Shown here: positions 35,243 to 43,980 of the stretch, piece after piece
Position numbering within the stretch: position 1 is the stretch's first letter
Layout of the letters: the number at the start of each line of letters is the position of its first letter
NCBI GenBank assembly: GCA_947588825.1
Contig: CANPZU010000006.1
Coordinates: 1-64,000 of the forward strand
Origin: an uncultured Clostridia bacterium
GTDB taxonomy: Bacteria > Bacillota > Clostridia > Oscillospirales > CAG-272
Reading direction: 5' to 3'
Length of the DNA: 64,000 bases
Notes under the pieces: model-generated
What the model saw: only the letters and a program-made list of their open reading frames with translations
Databases searched by the model: none
What the model was told of the DNA's origin: nothing
Program-made: the position numbers and the translations under genes

Positions 35243-36205
35243 CTATCCATTTTTTATTAGGCTCAGAACACTCCTTGTATTCTCCACCGCATCAAAGAAT
35301 CCTCTATATTCCTCCGACGCCCATTTTTCCCGAATTCGCTGTTGCACGCCTGATGGACCGACAACCGAAGGCACGGACAGCGCAACTCCACGGCAACCGT
35401 GTTCGCCCATGAGTACTGAACTCACCGACGCTATCGTAGGACGCTGGTTTATGATTGCATCGGCCAACTGACACACGCAAACAGCAATTCCGTAGTGCGT
35501 TCTGCCCTTTGCCGAAATGATTTCAGAGCCCATACGCTTGGTTTTTTGAGATATCTCTTGCCTTATCTCGTCATTCCATGGCAAGTTTACTTCTTCGCAA
35601 TACTCGGCAATAGGGATCCCGCCAATGGTCGTATGGCTCCACACAGGTACCTGCCCGTCGCCATGCTCTCCGACTATGTAGCCATTTACGACGCCTGTAT
35701 GTAGACCGACGTAATCGGCTATGATTCTCACAAATCTGGAACTGTCGAGGATCGTTCCGGATCCGAACACCATTCCATTCGGAAGCCCCATCCATTCCGC
35801 CGCCTTGTAGGTCAAAATATCGACGGGGTTGGAAATCACTAAAATGATTCCTCTGGTATAATATTTTTGAATCTCCGAGATGACCGACCTCATAATTTTT
35901 ACATTCTCTCCGACGAGGTCGATTCGTGATTCGCCATCCTTGCGTCCTCTTCCCGCGGTGATAATAATCAAATCGCAGTCGGCGCAGTCGGGATAATCGC
36001 CTGCATATAAATCTGCAGTTCCCAGTGCGGGAATTCCGTGTCTTATATCCTTTGCTTCTCCGTCTGTCTTTTCGTTATTGACGTCGATCAAAACGATTTC
36101 TCTTGCGATGTCCCGAATCGTCAGAGCAAAAGCTATAGATGAGCCGACATACCCGGCACCGATAATCGCAACCTTTCGATTGCCGACTGTATATTTTCTG
36201 TTCAT
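35243..36205 (-). CDS. Lactate/malate dehydrogenase-like enzyme with Arg at the specificity site
   Basis: A 320-residue NAD-dependent 2-hydroxyacid dehydrogenase. NAD fold VAIIGAGYVGSSIAFAL, catalytic His in IVGEHGDGQVPVW, and ILDSSRF carrying the Asp and Arg of the active site. In lactate dehydrogenases the mobile loop reads AGxxQKPGETR; here it is TAGRGRKDGESR, so the substrate-determining Gln (position 102) is Arg, the residue used by malate dehydrogenases. Reduction of oxaloacetate or a similar acid is therefore more likely than of pyruvate. It lies in the acyl-handling cluster and overlaps the LuxC start region by an ATGA, suggesting it supplies a hydroxyacid there. Confidence 0.85.
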   Translation of the reverse strand: MNRKYTVGNRKVAIIGAGYVGSSIAFALTIRDIAREIVLIDVNNEKTDGEAKDIRHGIPALGTADLYAGDYPDCADCDLIIITAGRGRKDGESRIDLVGENVKIMRSVISEIQKYYTRGIILVISNPVDILTYKAAEWMGLPNGMVFGSGTILDSSRFVRIIADYVGLHTGVVNGYIVGEHGDGQVPVWSHTTIGGIPIAEYCEEVNLPWNDEIRQEISQKTKRMGSEIISAKGRTHYGIAVCVCQLADAIINQRPTIASVSSVLMGEHGCRGVALSVPSVVGPSGVQQRIREKWASEEYRGFFDAVENTRSVLSLIKNG

Positions 36206-37422
36206 GTTTTTTCCACTACAACTGTTCTAGTCAGGCTTTCCGCAAGGTTATATCCGTCCCAAATCAAATCAAAATCCATTGTTTTTCCAATCGGAACGAC
36301 TCTGTCAATGCCCTTTGGCGATGAATCCAAAAGCGGCTGAATGATGCCGGAATCTCCGAGCAGCGCGACGGTCTGACATCTCTTGTCGTCACATAACGGG
36401 CGTAGCGTAAGAATGTTATCGCAATCGAATTCAAAGAAATAGCCGCTGTTATCCTTGAAATCCATCAAATTTTCCGCGATTGCCGGGACTTTTACCCGCA
36501 CAATGAGATTGTCCTTGTGTTTTTCTATCATGGTATCGGGGACTTTCACGGCGGCAAGATAGCTGCTTGTGAGCTTGTTGACGCCCTGTATTGGCTGGAA
36601 CGTATACCTGCGTTCGGCAATGTTGTGAAGTTCATCCCAGAACCGCGCTTTGGCCTCGTCTTTATTCTGACCGAGCCATACAACAAGCCTTGGACTTGTA
36701 CAAGCGTTCTGGTCGGTGAGATAGGTATCGTTGTAGAAATCCTGCGCTACGCCGGCTTTGTTATCCGAGGAAAGATACGCATCGCCGTCAATTACCGCAA
36801 TGGAAAATCTATCTGCAAATGTGATCTCCGTGCTTCTTGGAGGCAGCTCGGACTTTCTCAGCTCCGAAATCGTAGCGTCGCCGCCCCATACCACACGGGT
36901 ATCCGCCATTCCCGATAAAATATCGTTGATAGACTTGTCACGCGCATACCGAATCAGCGCGATATATCCGCGCATCTCCGACATTTTATCAAGAGCCTTT
37001 GAAAACGAATCCGCGATCACATCGACCTGCGGAAACGCCTTGGTCGGCACGCGGACGATGTTGGCGTTTCCTGTCAAAAGTCCTGCCGCGAGGCTGTAGG
37101 CGAAGTTGACGGGAACGTTGGACGGCGCGATATGAAACACAACGCCTCTTCCAAAGTGGCAGTTGCCGTCGTCAAATTCAAACCGCTCGCGTAGCTTTAA
37201 GGTCGATGCCTTTCTAAGCCAGAACGCCAAAGTTATCACATCCGAATATGCCTTGCTCCTTGGGTCTTTCATCAGATTCTTGGAAACATTGTTTAGAAAT
37301 TCCAGTGTGTTATCCTCGAAAGGGACTTTAGCAGGAACAGCGGGCATATGCAAAAGCGTTTTTTCGTCACCGACGAGATAGGCAATGCTCCGCAGCGCCG
37401 CTTTATCAAAATTTTGCTGCAT
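36202..37422 (-). CDS. LuxC-like acyl reductase
   Basis: About 406 residues of the LuxC family (PF05893), which reduces an activated acyl group to an aldehyde with NADPH. Visible family blocks: GRGVVFHIAPSNVPVNFAYS, LLTGNANIVRVPTKAFPQVD, ADTRVVWGGDATI and YLTDQNACTSPRLVVW with the acyl-accepting cysteine. The frame extends upstream to 37638 but this part is only the opposite reading of luxE; the ATG at 37422 overlaps the luxE end by 17 bases and is preceded by GGGGG. It is paired with LuxE as in bacterial luciferase operons, but no luciferase is present. Confidence 0.85.
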   Translation of the reverse strand: MQQNFDKAALRSIAYLVGDEKTLLHMPAVPAKVPFEDNTLEFLNNVSKNLMKDPRSKAYSDVITLAFWLRKASTLKLRERFEFDDGNCHFGRGVVFHIAPSNVPVNFAYSLAAGLLTGNANIVRVPTKAFPQVDVIADSFSKALDKMSEMRGYIALIRYARDKSINDILSGMADTRVVWGGDATISELRKSELPPRSTEITFADRFSIAVIDGDAYLSSDNKAGVAQDFYNDTYLTDQNACTSPRLVVWLGQNKDEAKARFWDELHNIAERRYTFQPIQGVNKLTSSYLAAVKVPDTMIEKHKDNLIVRVKVPAIAENLMDFKDNSGYFFEFDCDNILTLRPLCDDKRCQTVALLGDSGIIQPLLDSSPKGIDRVVPIGKTMDFDLIWDGYNLAESLTRTVVVEKT

Positions 37423-38497
37423 AGGTATCGCTACACCCCCTGATCTCGGCATTCTGCAATCTTCCCGTGACGGTAAAATATTTTCCGAGCCGTCCGCACG
37501 GGCAGTCGTCCTCGCCGAGCAGTATTCCTTCGTCCTCCGTAAGCAAAGAGTGACCGGGATAGGACTCCGGTATCGTGGAAACCACCTGAATGATCCCTTT
37601 TTCGCCTTGCTGCAAAACGCGGAAGTCATACGGATCACGAATGATCACATCGGAGAATATACTTGCGTGAAGATGTCCGCATTCGCACTGCATATAGATG
37701 CTTCCGGTCTGTTCCACCATTCCGTAATAGTCGTGAACATCATGCAGTCCGCACACATCGGTGAGACATTTCTTAAACTGCTCCTGCGACACCGCTTCGC
37801 TGACGAGCTTTTTCCAACCGCCGCCGTGGATAAGTATCCCGTTTGACAAATCAAAGGTTTTCCCCGTTTCGTCACGCAATCTTACGAGTTCCCTGTAAAA
37901 GTGCTGCCAAATCATAAATGTAAAGCCGAAAAGCAGGATTCGCTCGCCGCTGTGTTTTTCGAGAAATTTTTCGACAGTCTCGATATCAAGCTGCATATCG
38001 TCGTTTAAGGCGTACTGCCTGTCCGAACCGAATATGGAGAAGCCGAGGATCCCAGCGCCGCGCGCGGAAAACATCGCTCTGTTTTTGATGACCGATGGGC
38101 AATCGATGATCAGCATAGGCATACGGCCAGAACCGGTAAACGAAGATACGATTTTGACAAGGACTTTCTGCTGATTTGACGAGGTCACACGGTCGAGATA
38201 TATTTTTGATACAGCCTGACCTGTCGTGCCCGATGACGTCATAGTTTTGACAACTTCTTCCTTCGGAACGGATCTAAGCTCCAATTCCTTGAACAACCGT
38301 ACCGGCAGAAAGGGAATCTCGGAATAGTTAGAAATTTTGCTTTCGTCAAAGCCGATACTTTTGAGCATTGCATCATATTCCGGACAGTTTGCTCTGTGCA
38401 AGCGGGTAAGTTCGGTAAGTCTTTGTGTCAGTAAAGTTTCCTTTTTGGTTCTGTCAAGAGAATACGGAGGAATATTTAATATCCCTTCAAATGTCAT
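37406..38497 (-). CDS. LuxE-like acyl-protein synthetase
   Basis: A 363-residue acyl-activating enzyme of the LuxE family (PF04443). It has the AMP-binding signature MTSSGTTGQAVSKIYLD, IHGGGWKKL and YGMVEQTGSIYMQCECGHLH in the usual places. LuxE activates a fatty or other acid and passes the acyl group to LuxC. Here the substrate may instead be an acyl group on the nearby carrier protein. It overlaps the thioesterase gene by 11 bases. Confidence 0.87.
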   Translation of the reverse strand: MTFEGILNIPPYSLDRTKKETLLTQRLTELTRLHRANCPEYDAMLKSIGFDESKISNYSEIPFLPVRLFKELELRSVPKEEVVKTMTSSGTTGQAVSKIYLDRVTSSNQQKVLVKIVSSFTGSGRMPMLIIDCPSVIKNRAMFSARGAGILGFSIFGSDRQYALNDDMQLDIETVEKFLEKHSGERILLFGFTFMIWQHFYRELVRLRDETGKTFDLSNGILIHGGGWKKLVSEAVSQEQFKKCLTDVCGLHDVHDYYGMVEQTGSIYMQCECGHLHASIFSDVIIRDPYDFRVLQQGEKGIIQVVSTIPESYPGHSLLTEDEGILLGEDDCPCGRLGKYFTVTGRLQNAEIRGCSDTYAAKF

Positions 38498-39203
38498 TTT
38501 CCTTTCCTCCCATACATTTTTCTATGATTATCTCTGTCATCTCGGTGTGATGCGTCTGAATGAAAAAGTGTGTGCCTTCGTACTCATAAAACGTGCAGTC
38601 GCCGGTAAAATATTTTTTCCAAAGTTCCATGTCAGTCCTTGGCGTATCAGTTTCGGAATAAAATACCGTCGCAGGGATTGTCGTTTTAAGCGATAGATTC
38701 TCAAAGCTATACTTGCCGATCAAGCTGTAATCCGCACGGTATATCGGGAGGTACATTCTCCAGAAACTCTGATTGTTTATCAGCGTTTCCGGCACGGCGC
38801 CAAACCGAACGGTTCTGTCTTTGACCCAATCATCCAACTTTTCTTCACTATATCCAAATAATTCTGTTTTGGAATGCGGCTCATGAGCGGCAAGAAATAC
38901 ATGACAGGGGTTATTCATCCTTGAGTCGGAAAGGATTCTTTTCAAAACTTCAACAAGTGTAATCGTCCCCATGCTGTATCCGAAAAGCGCATATCGCTCA
39001 CCGGAATATTGCTCTTTCAGCAATCGGAACATATCATCGGACAGTTCATCAAAACTCCGATAGAACGGTTCCTTATGTCTGGTTCCGTGTCCCGCGTATT
39101 CCGGCTTAACGACTTCCATTTCCGGCAAATCCTTTTCTATCACATTGAAAAACGATGCGTTGCCGCCGGCATACGTGAAGCAAAACAGCTGCGGTCTACT
39201 CAT
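38487..39203 (-). CDS. Type II thioesterase
   Basis: A 238-residue alpha/beta hydrolase of the GrsT/SrfD kind that releases wrong acyl groups from carrier proteins. FCFTYAGGNASFF, KPEYAGHGTRHKEPFY and the nucleophile elbow FGYSMGT are typical, with the catalytic His in YEGTHFFIQTH. Its place beside an acyl carrier protein and an acyl ligase indicates a proof-reading role in that small assembly line. Confidence 0.88.
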   Translation of the reverse strand: MSRPQLFCFTYAGGNASFFNVIEKDLPEMEVVKPEYAGHGTRHKEPFYRSFDELSDDMFRLLKEQYSGERYALFGYSMGTITLVEVLKRILSDSRMNNPCHVFLAAHEPHSKTELFGYSEEKLDDWVKDRTVRFGAVPETLINNQSFWRMYLPIYRADYSLIGKYSFENLSLKTTIPATVFYSETDTPRTDMELWKKYFTGDCTFYEYEGTHFFIQTHHTEMTEIIIEKCMGGKENDI

Positions 39204-40611
39204 AATACTTGGTCAATTCTTTATATAACGTCTTTCCGGCGTCGTTTTTCGGAATTTCATCAATCACCTTGACCTGAAAAGCTACGGGATTGAGTTTAGT
39301 TTTCTTGATTACAAACTCGCGTACCTGCTCGGCAAGCGTTCCATTGGTCAGGAAGATATACATGTGGTCGTCAACGCCTGCGCTTGCCGCTTCAACTCCG
39401 AATTCGCCCTTGATCATACGGTCTACCTCGTCGAGATTGACGCGGTTTCCGTATATCTTCAAGAAACGCTTTTTGCGGCCCACGATATAGTAATAGCCGT
39501 CGTCATCGAACTGCGCCATATCGCCGGTTTCAAGCCTACCGTGCCTTTCGTCGCCAAGGATCAGGTCATCGCCTCTCTTGGCATATCCGAGCGTTACGTT
39601 TCTGCCTTCATACACAAGTTCGCCGGTCGTATGCGGTTCGGTGATGATCCGACCCTCGGCGTCGATAAGACTGAATTTCCCACCGGGAATGGCGATCCCC
39701 ATGGAACCTTTCTTCTCTACCGCCTTTTCCGGGGGCAGATACCCCATCCGGGCGGTCGCCTCGCATTGACCGTACATCACCACAAATTCCCTGCCGTTTT
39801 CCTCGGCATATTTCGCAAACTTTTCGTGAAGCTCCGGGAGTATCTTTCCTCCTGCCTGCGTCATCGTGCGGAGCGAAGGCAACTTCATCCGGTAAAAACG
39901 GAGTTTGTCCAGCATCTCATAAGTATAGGGAACACCGCCGAAGGAGGTCGCCCCTTCATCTTTGAAAAAGCTCCAGAATTCTTTTTGCATGAGCGTTTTC
40001 TCAGTCACAAGGATCGTCGCACCGACAAGCAGATGACTGTTGATGATGGAAAGTCCGTAGGTATAATTCATCGGCAGCGTTGTGATTGGCCGCTCGGTTT
40101 CGTCAAGGTGCAGATATTGCACAATGGACCCCGCATTGTCGAAGATGTTTTCATACGACTGACGGACAAATTTCGGAGAACCCGTTGAGCCGGAGGTGGT
40201 GAGCAAAAGTCCTAATTCGTCATAAAGCGGATAATCCTTGCCGTATCCGGTTTCCAAAAGGCAGTAGTGATAGGACGAATAAACCGCTTTCATCCCCTGA
40301 AATCTTTTCTGCATATCTTCAGGAACCCACAGATACTTCGGAGAATAGGTGTCCAAAAGATTCCGGAGCAGATCATCCTCCAGATGGCTGTTCAGTAGAA
40401 CAGGAACAATCCCGTTGCGAATAAAAGCCGTGTATCCAACGACCGAGCCGATTTCGTTTCTGCAAAGGGAAAACACCAGACAGCGCTGCCCGATGCTTTC
40501 GGCAATCCGATCCGTTTCTTCGGCAAGACGGCGATATGTAACCGATTGTCCGTTATCCTCTTTCAGAGCAATGTTCTCCGCAAAGCTCTCAAGATCCCAA
40601 CTTTTTCCCAT
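39196..40611 (-). CDS. Acyl-AMP/acyl-CoA ligase
   Basis: A 471-residue ANL-superfamily adenylating enzyme. P-loop LLLTTSGSTGSPKFVRQ, A5-type VMYGQCEATARMGYL, TGDMAQFDDDGYYYIVGRKK and the C-terminal lysine in KNDAGKTLYKEL are all present. It stops where the carrier-protein gene ends, so it most likely loads an organic acid on that carrier. The acid cannot be predicted from sequence. Confidence 0.88.
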   Translation of the reverse strand: MGKSWDLESFAENIALKEDNGQSVTYRRLAEETDRIAESIGQRCLVFSLCRNEIGSVVGYTAFIRNGIVPVLLNSHLEDDLLRNLLDTYSPKYLWVPEDMQKRFQGMKAVYSSYHYCLLETGYGKDYPLYDELGLLLTTSGSTGSPKFVRQSYENIFDNAGSIVQYLHLDETERPITTLPMNYTYGLSIINSHLLVGATILVTEKTLMQKEFWSFFKDEGATSFGGVPYTYEMLDKLRFYRMKLPSLRTMTQAGGKILPELHEKFAKYAEENGREFVVMYGQCEATARMGYLPPEKAVEKKGSMGIAIPGGKFSLIDAEGRIITEPHTTGELVYEGRNVTLGYAKRGDDLILGDERHGRLETGDMAQFDDDGYYYIVGRKKRFLKIYGNRVNLDEVDRMIKGEFGVEAASAGVDDHMYIFLTNGTLAEQVREFVIKKTKLNPVAFQVKVIDEIPKNDAGKTLYKELTKYYE

Positions 40612-40853
40612 CAGAATTTTACCCCATATTCCTCTTTTGAAAGGATCTCTTTGCCTTTTTCGTAGGAATTGAAGTCAATAATGTCGTCGGTGTCCATCAT
40701 AATGTCGAATGCGTCCTCAAGGGCGGCAATTAAGCCCATGTGACCGACGGAATCCCATGCTTCGATGTCCTGATATTTCAGTCCTGCAAGCTGTTCTTCG
40801 GTGATTTCAAACGTTGTGATAAATGCGCTATTGTACTTTTCGAGGTTGGTCAT
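40611..40853 (-). CDS. Stand-alone acyl carrier protein
   Basis: An 80-residue carrier protein with the phosphopantetheine attachment serine in EAWDSVGHMGLIAALED and helices of the usual length. Too divergent for the fatty-acid synthase ACP (DSL), it belongs to dedicated pathways. It sits between a split transketolase and the acyl ligase. A phosphopantetheinyl transferase is not in the window and must come from elsewhere. Confidence 0.88.
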   Translation of the reverse strand: MTNLEKYNSAFITTFEITEEQLAGLKYQDIEAWDSVGHMGLIAALEDAFDIMMDTDDIIDFNSYEKGKEILSKEEYGVKF

Positions 40854-40854
40854 T

Positions 40855-41835
40855 TCAGATTTCTCCTTTATTCATGTGCTTAATAACTTTATCCGCGATT
40901 CTTTCCGCAGTAAGACCGCTTTCCTTCATTTGATATGAATAACTGCCGGAATGGACAAAAACATCACTAATGCCGAATGGGATCACCGGCTTATGCTGTC
41001 TCTCTTTGCACAACACCTCTGCGACCGCTCCGTAAAGACCGCCAATAACGCTGTGTTCTTCTGCGGTAACAAGAAGCCTGTGCTTTTCACTAGCTTTCAT
41101 TATTGCTTGCATGTCTAACGGCTTAATTGTATGCATATTCAAAACTGTACAAGAAACACCCTTGTTTTCCATAAGTTTTGCTGCCTGTATAGCATGGGAT
41201 ACCATAGAACCAGTTGCAATTATGCAAACATCCTCTCCCTCTTGAATTGTTACAGCTTTTCCTATTTGGAAGTCGTAATCTTCAGAATATACAATTGGTG
41301 TGTTCTGTGGTCCGGTCAATCTAATATAAGTTGGTTCATCCGTTTCAGAAGCAGCAAGCATAGCCTTTATTATTTCTGTACAATCGGCCGGTGAAATAAT
41401 AGTGATATTCGGCAGAGCACGCATAAATGCAATATCTTCAACGCTCATATGAGTCGCGCCCAAAATACCTGCGGCATATCCTGCTGTCAGGCCAATCAAC
41501 TTGATAGGTAGCTTCATGTAGGACATATTAACTCTTACTTGGTCGGCACATCTGGATGTGCAAAAACTTGCATAAGTGTTGGCGAATGGAATAAAACCTT
41601 CTTTCGCCAAACCTGCCGCGGCTCCAATCATATTCTGTTCCGCGATTCCGAAATTATATAATCTATCCGGATAAGCTACCTTAAATCTTTCCAACCCGGA
41701 AAAAAAACATAAATCGGCTGTCAGCATCAGTACATTGGGATTTCTCTCCGCCAACTCAAGTGCTGCTATCCCATGAGCCCCGCTGGGGCCTAGAAGTGAC
41801 CATTTTCTGATATTTCTTTTTGTATATTCAATCAC
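40855..41835 (-). CDS. Transketolase, C-terminal subunit
   Basis: A 326-residue pyrimidine-binding plus C-terminal domain subunit of a split transketolase: LTADLCFFSGLERF, NFGIAEQNMIGAAAGLA (the Glu that activates thiamine diphosphate), THMSVEDIAFMRALPNI and VTAEEHSVIGGLYGAV. It overlaps the N-terminal subunit gene (ATGA). Split transketolases of this kind often serve secondary metabolism rather than the pentose phosphate route. Confidence 0.92.
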   Translation of the reverse strand: MIEYTKRNIRKWSLLGPSGAHGIAALELAERNPNVLMLTADLCFFSGLERFKVAYPDRLYNFGIAEQNMIGAAAGLAKEGFIPFANTYASFCTSRCADQVRVNMSYMKLPIKLIGLTAGYAAGILGATHMSVEDIAFMRALPNITIISPADCTEIIKAMLAASETDEPTYIRLTGPQNTPIVYSEDYDFQIGKAVTIQEGEDVCIIATGSMVSHAIQAAKLMENKGVSCTVLNMHTIKPLDMQAIMKASEKHRLLVTAEEHSVIGGLYGAVAEVLCKERQHKPVIPFGISDVFVHSGSYSYQMKESGLTAERIADKVIKHMNKGEI

Positions 41836-42662
41836 TTGGCGACCTCCAGTTCCTCTAACGCTTGCTCATAAAGCTTCTTGGTAAGACTGGCGTTGTGGTA
41901 TTTCCAATTATTTTCCATAAAAGAAACGCCTCTCCCTTTGATCGTATGAGCCAATATTGCAAGTGGTCTCTCTCCAACATAATTATAAGCTTCAAGAATG
42001 GAGCCTATATCATGGCCATCAATAGAAACAGTTTTCCATCCGAAATCTCTCCATTTGTTTTCAAACGGATTCAAATTCAAGATTTCGTTGGTGTCCCCGT
42101 CATATTGAATCCCGTTGACGTCTACAATGGCGACCAGATTGTTCAGATGGAAATGTGCGGCACTTGCCGCCGCTTCCCAAACCGAGCCCTCATCACATTC
42201 GCCGTCGCCGAGAAAAACATAGACGCGCGACTCTGCATTGCCTTTTCGACGCAGCCCAAGGCAAGTACCTACTCCTAATGAAAGCCCTTGCCCTAAACTG
42301 CCGCTTGCAAATTCAATCCCCGGAAGGCCATTTAATGAGGGGTGTCCTCCAAGGCGACTGCTGTCTTTCTTAAATGTTATAAGTTCCTCAGTCTCAATAG
42401 CGCCAACCTCAGCCAATGTAGCATAAAGTGCCATTGCCGCATGTCCTTTGCTGAGAATTACTCTGTCGCGGCTTTCCCAGCACGGGTTTTGAGGATCATA
42501 TCGAATACAGCCCAGATAAAGACAAGCCAGAAGCTCTACCATAGAAAGACTGCCACCAATATGCGCTCCTGCATTTCCTGTCTCATATGTCATTTTCAAA
42601 ATTTCACGCCGGATCCTTGCTGAAGCTTCTGTACATCGTCTTACGGTATCCTCGTTTGCCAT
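41832..42662 (-). CDS. Transketolase, N-terminal subunit
   Basis: A 276-residue thiamine-diphosphate-binding subunit. GGSLSMVELLACLYLG, SKGHAAMALYATLAE, GSLGQGLSLGVGTCLG and the cofactor motif FLGDGECDEGSVWEAA are conserved. Together with the following gene it forms a complete enzyme that transfers two-carbon ketol units. The start at 42662 has GGAGG at proper distance. Confidence 0.92.
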   Translation of the reverse strand: MANEDTVRRCTEASARIRREILKMTYETGNAGAHIGGSLSMVELLACLYLGCIRYDPQNPCWESRDRVILSKGHAAMALYATLAEVGAIETEELITFKKDSSRLGGHPSLNGLPGIEFASGSLGQGLSLGVGTCLGLRRKGNAESRVYVFLGDGECDEGSVWEAAASAAHFHLNNLVAIVDVNGIQYDGDTNEILNLNPFENKWRDFGWKTVSIDGHDIGSILEAYNYVGERPLAILAHTIKGRGVSFMENNWKYHNASLTKKLYEQALEELEVAK

Positions 42663-42663
42663 T

Positions 42664-43410
42664 TTATATTCCTCCATCCACACGGATCACCTGACCTGTA
42701 ATATAGCTTGCCAAATCACTTGACAGAAAAGCGCATACATTAGCTACTTCTCTCGGCGTTCCTACTCGTTTCATAATAACCTTTGCAATTATTTCATCTT
42801 TTAACGCGGGATCGATTTTTCCGCCCATATCCGTATCAATGATTCCGGGAGCAACAGCGTTGACTCTGATGTTGTAAGCTGCTAACTCTCTTGCCAACTT
42901 TTTTGTTCCGCCAATAACCGCCGCTTTGCTTGCCGCATATTCATATTGCGCCGGAGTCCCGTCAAGAGCAGCTATGGAAGATATATTTACAATACTGCCG
43001 TGATTTTGGCTTATCATAATTCTTGAAATATATTGCGTAAGCTGTGTCAGAGAAAAGAAGTTTATGTCGAAAACTTTTTTCATTTTATCGATTGTCGTCA
43101 TACTGAAACTGGTACTTTCTTCTGCAATGCCTGCAACGTTTACTAAAATGTCAACCGGCAGCCCGGTTTTTCTGATATCCCGCACGGCTGCTTTTATCTC
43201 CTGCGAATCAAACAAATCAAAATAAATCGGAAATATGTTTACGTGGTTTTCTTCACTGATAGCAGCAAGCTCACATTCAAACTGATCACTCTGCTTTCTA
43301 GCACAGGCGAAAATATTCGCTCCATTCTCTGCAAAAACTCTTACAGTTTCTTTTCCGATCCCTCTGTTGGTGCCGGTAATAACTGCTGTTTTGCCCATCA
43401 ATCCGCACAC
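42664..43410 (-). CDS. Short-chain dehydrogenase/reductase
   Basis: A 248-residue classical SDR: cofactor motif VITGTNRGIGKE, NVAGIA (a variant of NNAG with Val for the second Asn), catalytic Ser in IVNISSIAALDG and YEYAASKAAV, and the C-terminal ITGQVIRVDGGI. It resembles FabG-like ketoreductases, so reduction of a keto group on a carrier-bound acyl or a sugar is plausible. GTG at 43410 has AGAGG upstream; ATG at 43398 is also possible. It ends one base before the transketolase start. Confidence 0.88.
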   Translation of the reverse strand: MCGLMGKTAVITGTNRGIGKETVRVFAENGANIFACARKQSDQFECELAAISEENHVNIFPIYFDLFDSQEIKAAVRDIRKTGLPVDILVNVAGIAEESTSFSMTTIDKMKKVFDINFFSLTQLTQYISRIMISQNHGSIVNISSIAALDGTPAQYEYAASKAAVIGGTKKLARELAAYNIRVNAVAPGIIDTDMGGKIDPALKDEIIAKVIMKRVGTPREVANVCAFLSSDLASYITGQVIRVDGGI

Positions 43411-43437
43411 ATTAAATACCTCTCAAAAAAATTTTAG

Positions 43438-43978
43438 CTACACAGTATATCCTCCGTCAACTCGCATGATCTGTCCACGAATTGATGGATGATCCAAAAA
43501 ATGCTACAGCATTAACTACGTCTATCACATTGCCATGCTGTCTTAATGATGTCTTTTGCACAATATTATGAATTAAGGCTTCCGGCTTATCTGCATTTAT
43601 ATCTGTCGGAATATATCCGGGAGCTACTACATTAACGGAAATATTATAATGACACAGTTCTTTAGCCATAACCTTCGTGGCATATATCAAGGAGGCTTTT
43701 GACGCTCCGTAGAGAATGTTTCCTTCTTCTATTTCTATTTCCATGTCTCTTACAGACGCTATGTTTACGATTTGCCCCTCTTTTTGTCCTGCCATGTGCC
43801 TCGCAACATATTGAGTAAACAATAGCGTTCCAAAAAAATTTACATCAAAAATCTTACGCATTTGTTTCGTAGAAGCCATCAAAAAGGTACTGTTTCCGGT
43901 TACACCCGCATTATTGATGGAGCATCAGTACCCCCCCCCGAGAATGTTTCTCTAACACACTCCTTTAATGTTTTTCAT
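43438..43978 (-). pseudogene. Broken SDR gene with G tract
   Basis: A second SDR, paralogous to the next gene but decayed. The likely start (ATG at 43978 with AAAGGA before it) gives only MKNIKGVC and a stop. The cofactor region, about 75 residues, is missing; after a run of nine G the frame resumes at INNAGVTGNSTFLMAS and goes through YGASKASLIYATKV. Near the 3' end a six-T run shifts the frame, so the natural end RGQIMRVDGGYTV lies out of frame. At least two independent lesions are therefore present. Confidence 0.82.
43931..43939. repeat. Poly-C/G tract (9) at the SDR deletion point
   Basis: Nine C on the plus strand (43931-43939), followed on the minus strand by TACTGATG. It marks the join where the N-terminal part of the SDR gene is lost. 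Confidence 0.9.
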
Positions 43979-43980
43979 AA

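Noticed and set aside
43931-43939. G tract as an ON/OFF switch for the SDR gene
   Set aside because: None of the three possible tract lengths gives an open frame into the SDR part; a TGA, TAA or TAA follows in each, and the cofactor region is absent anyway.
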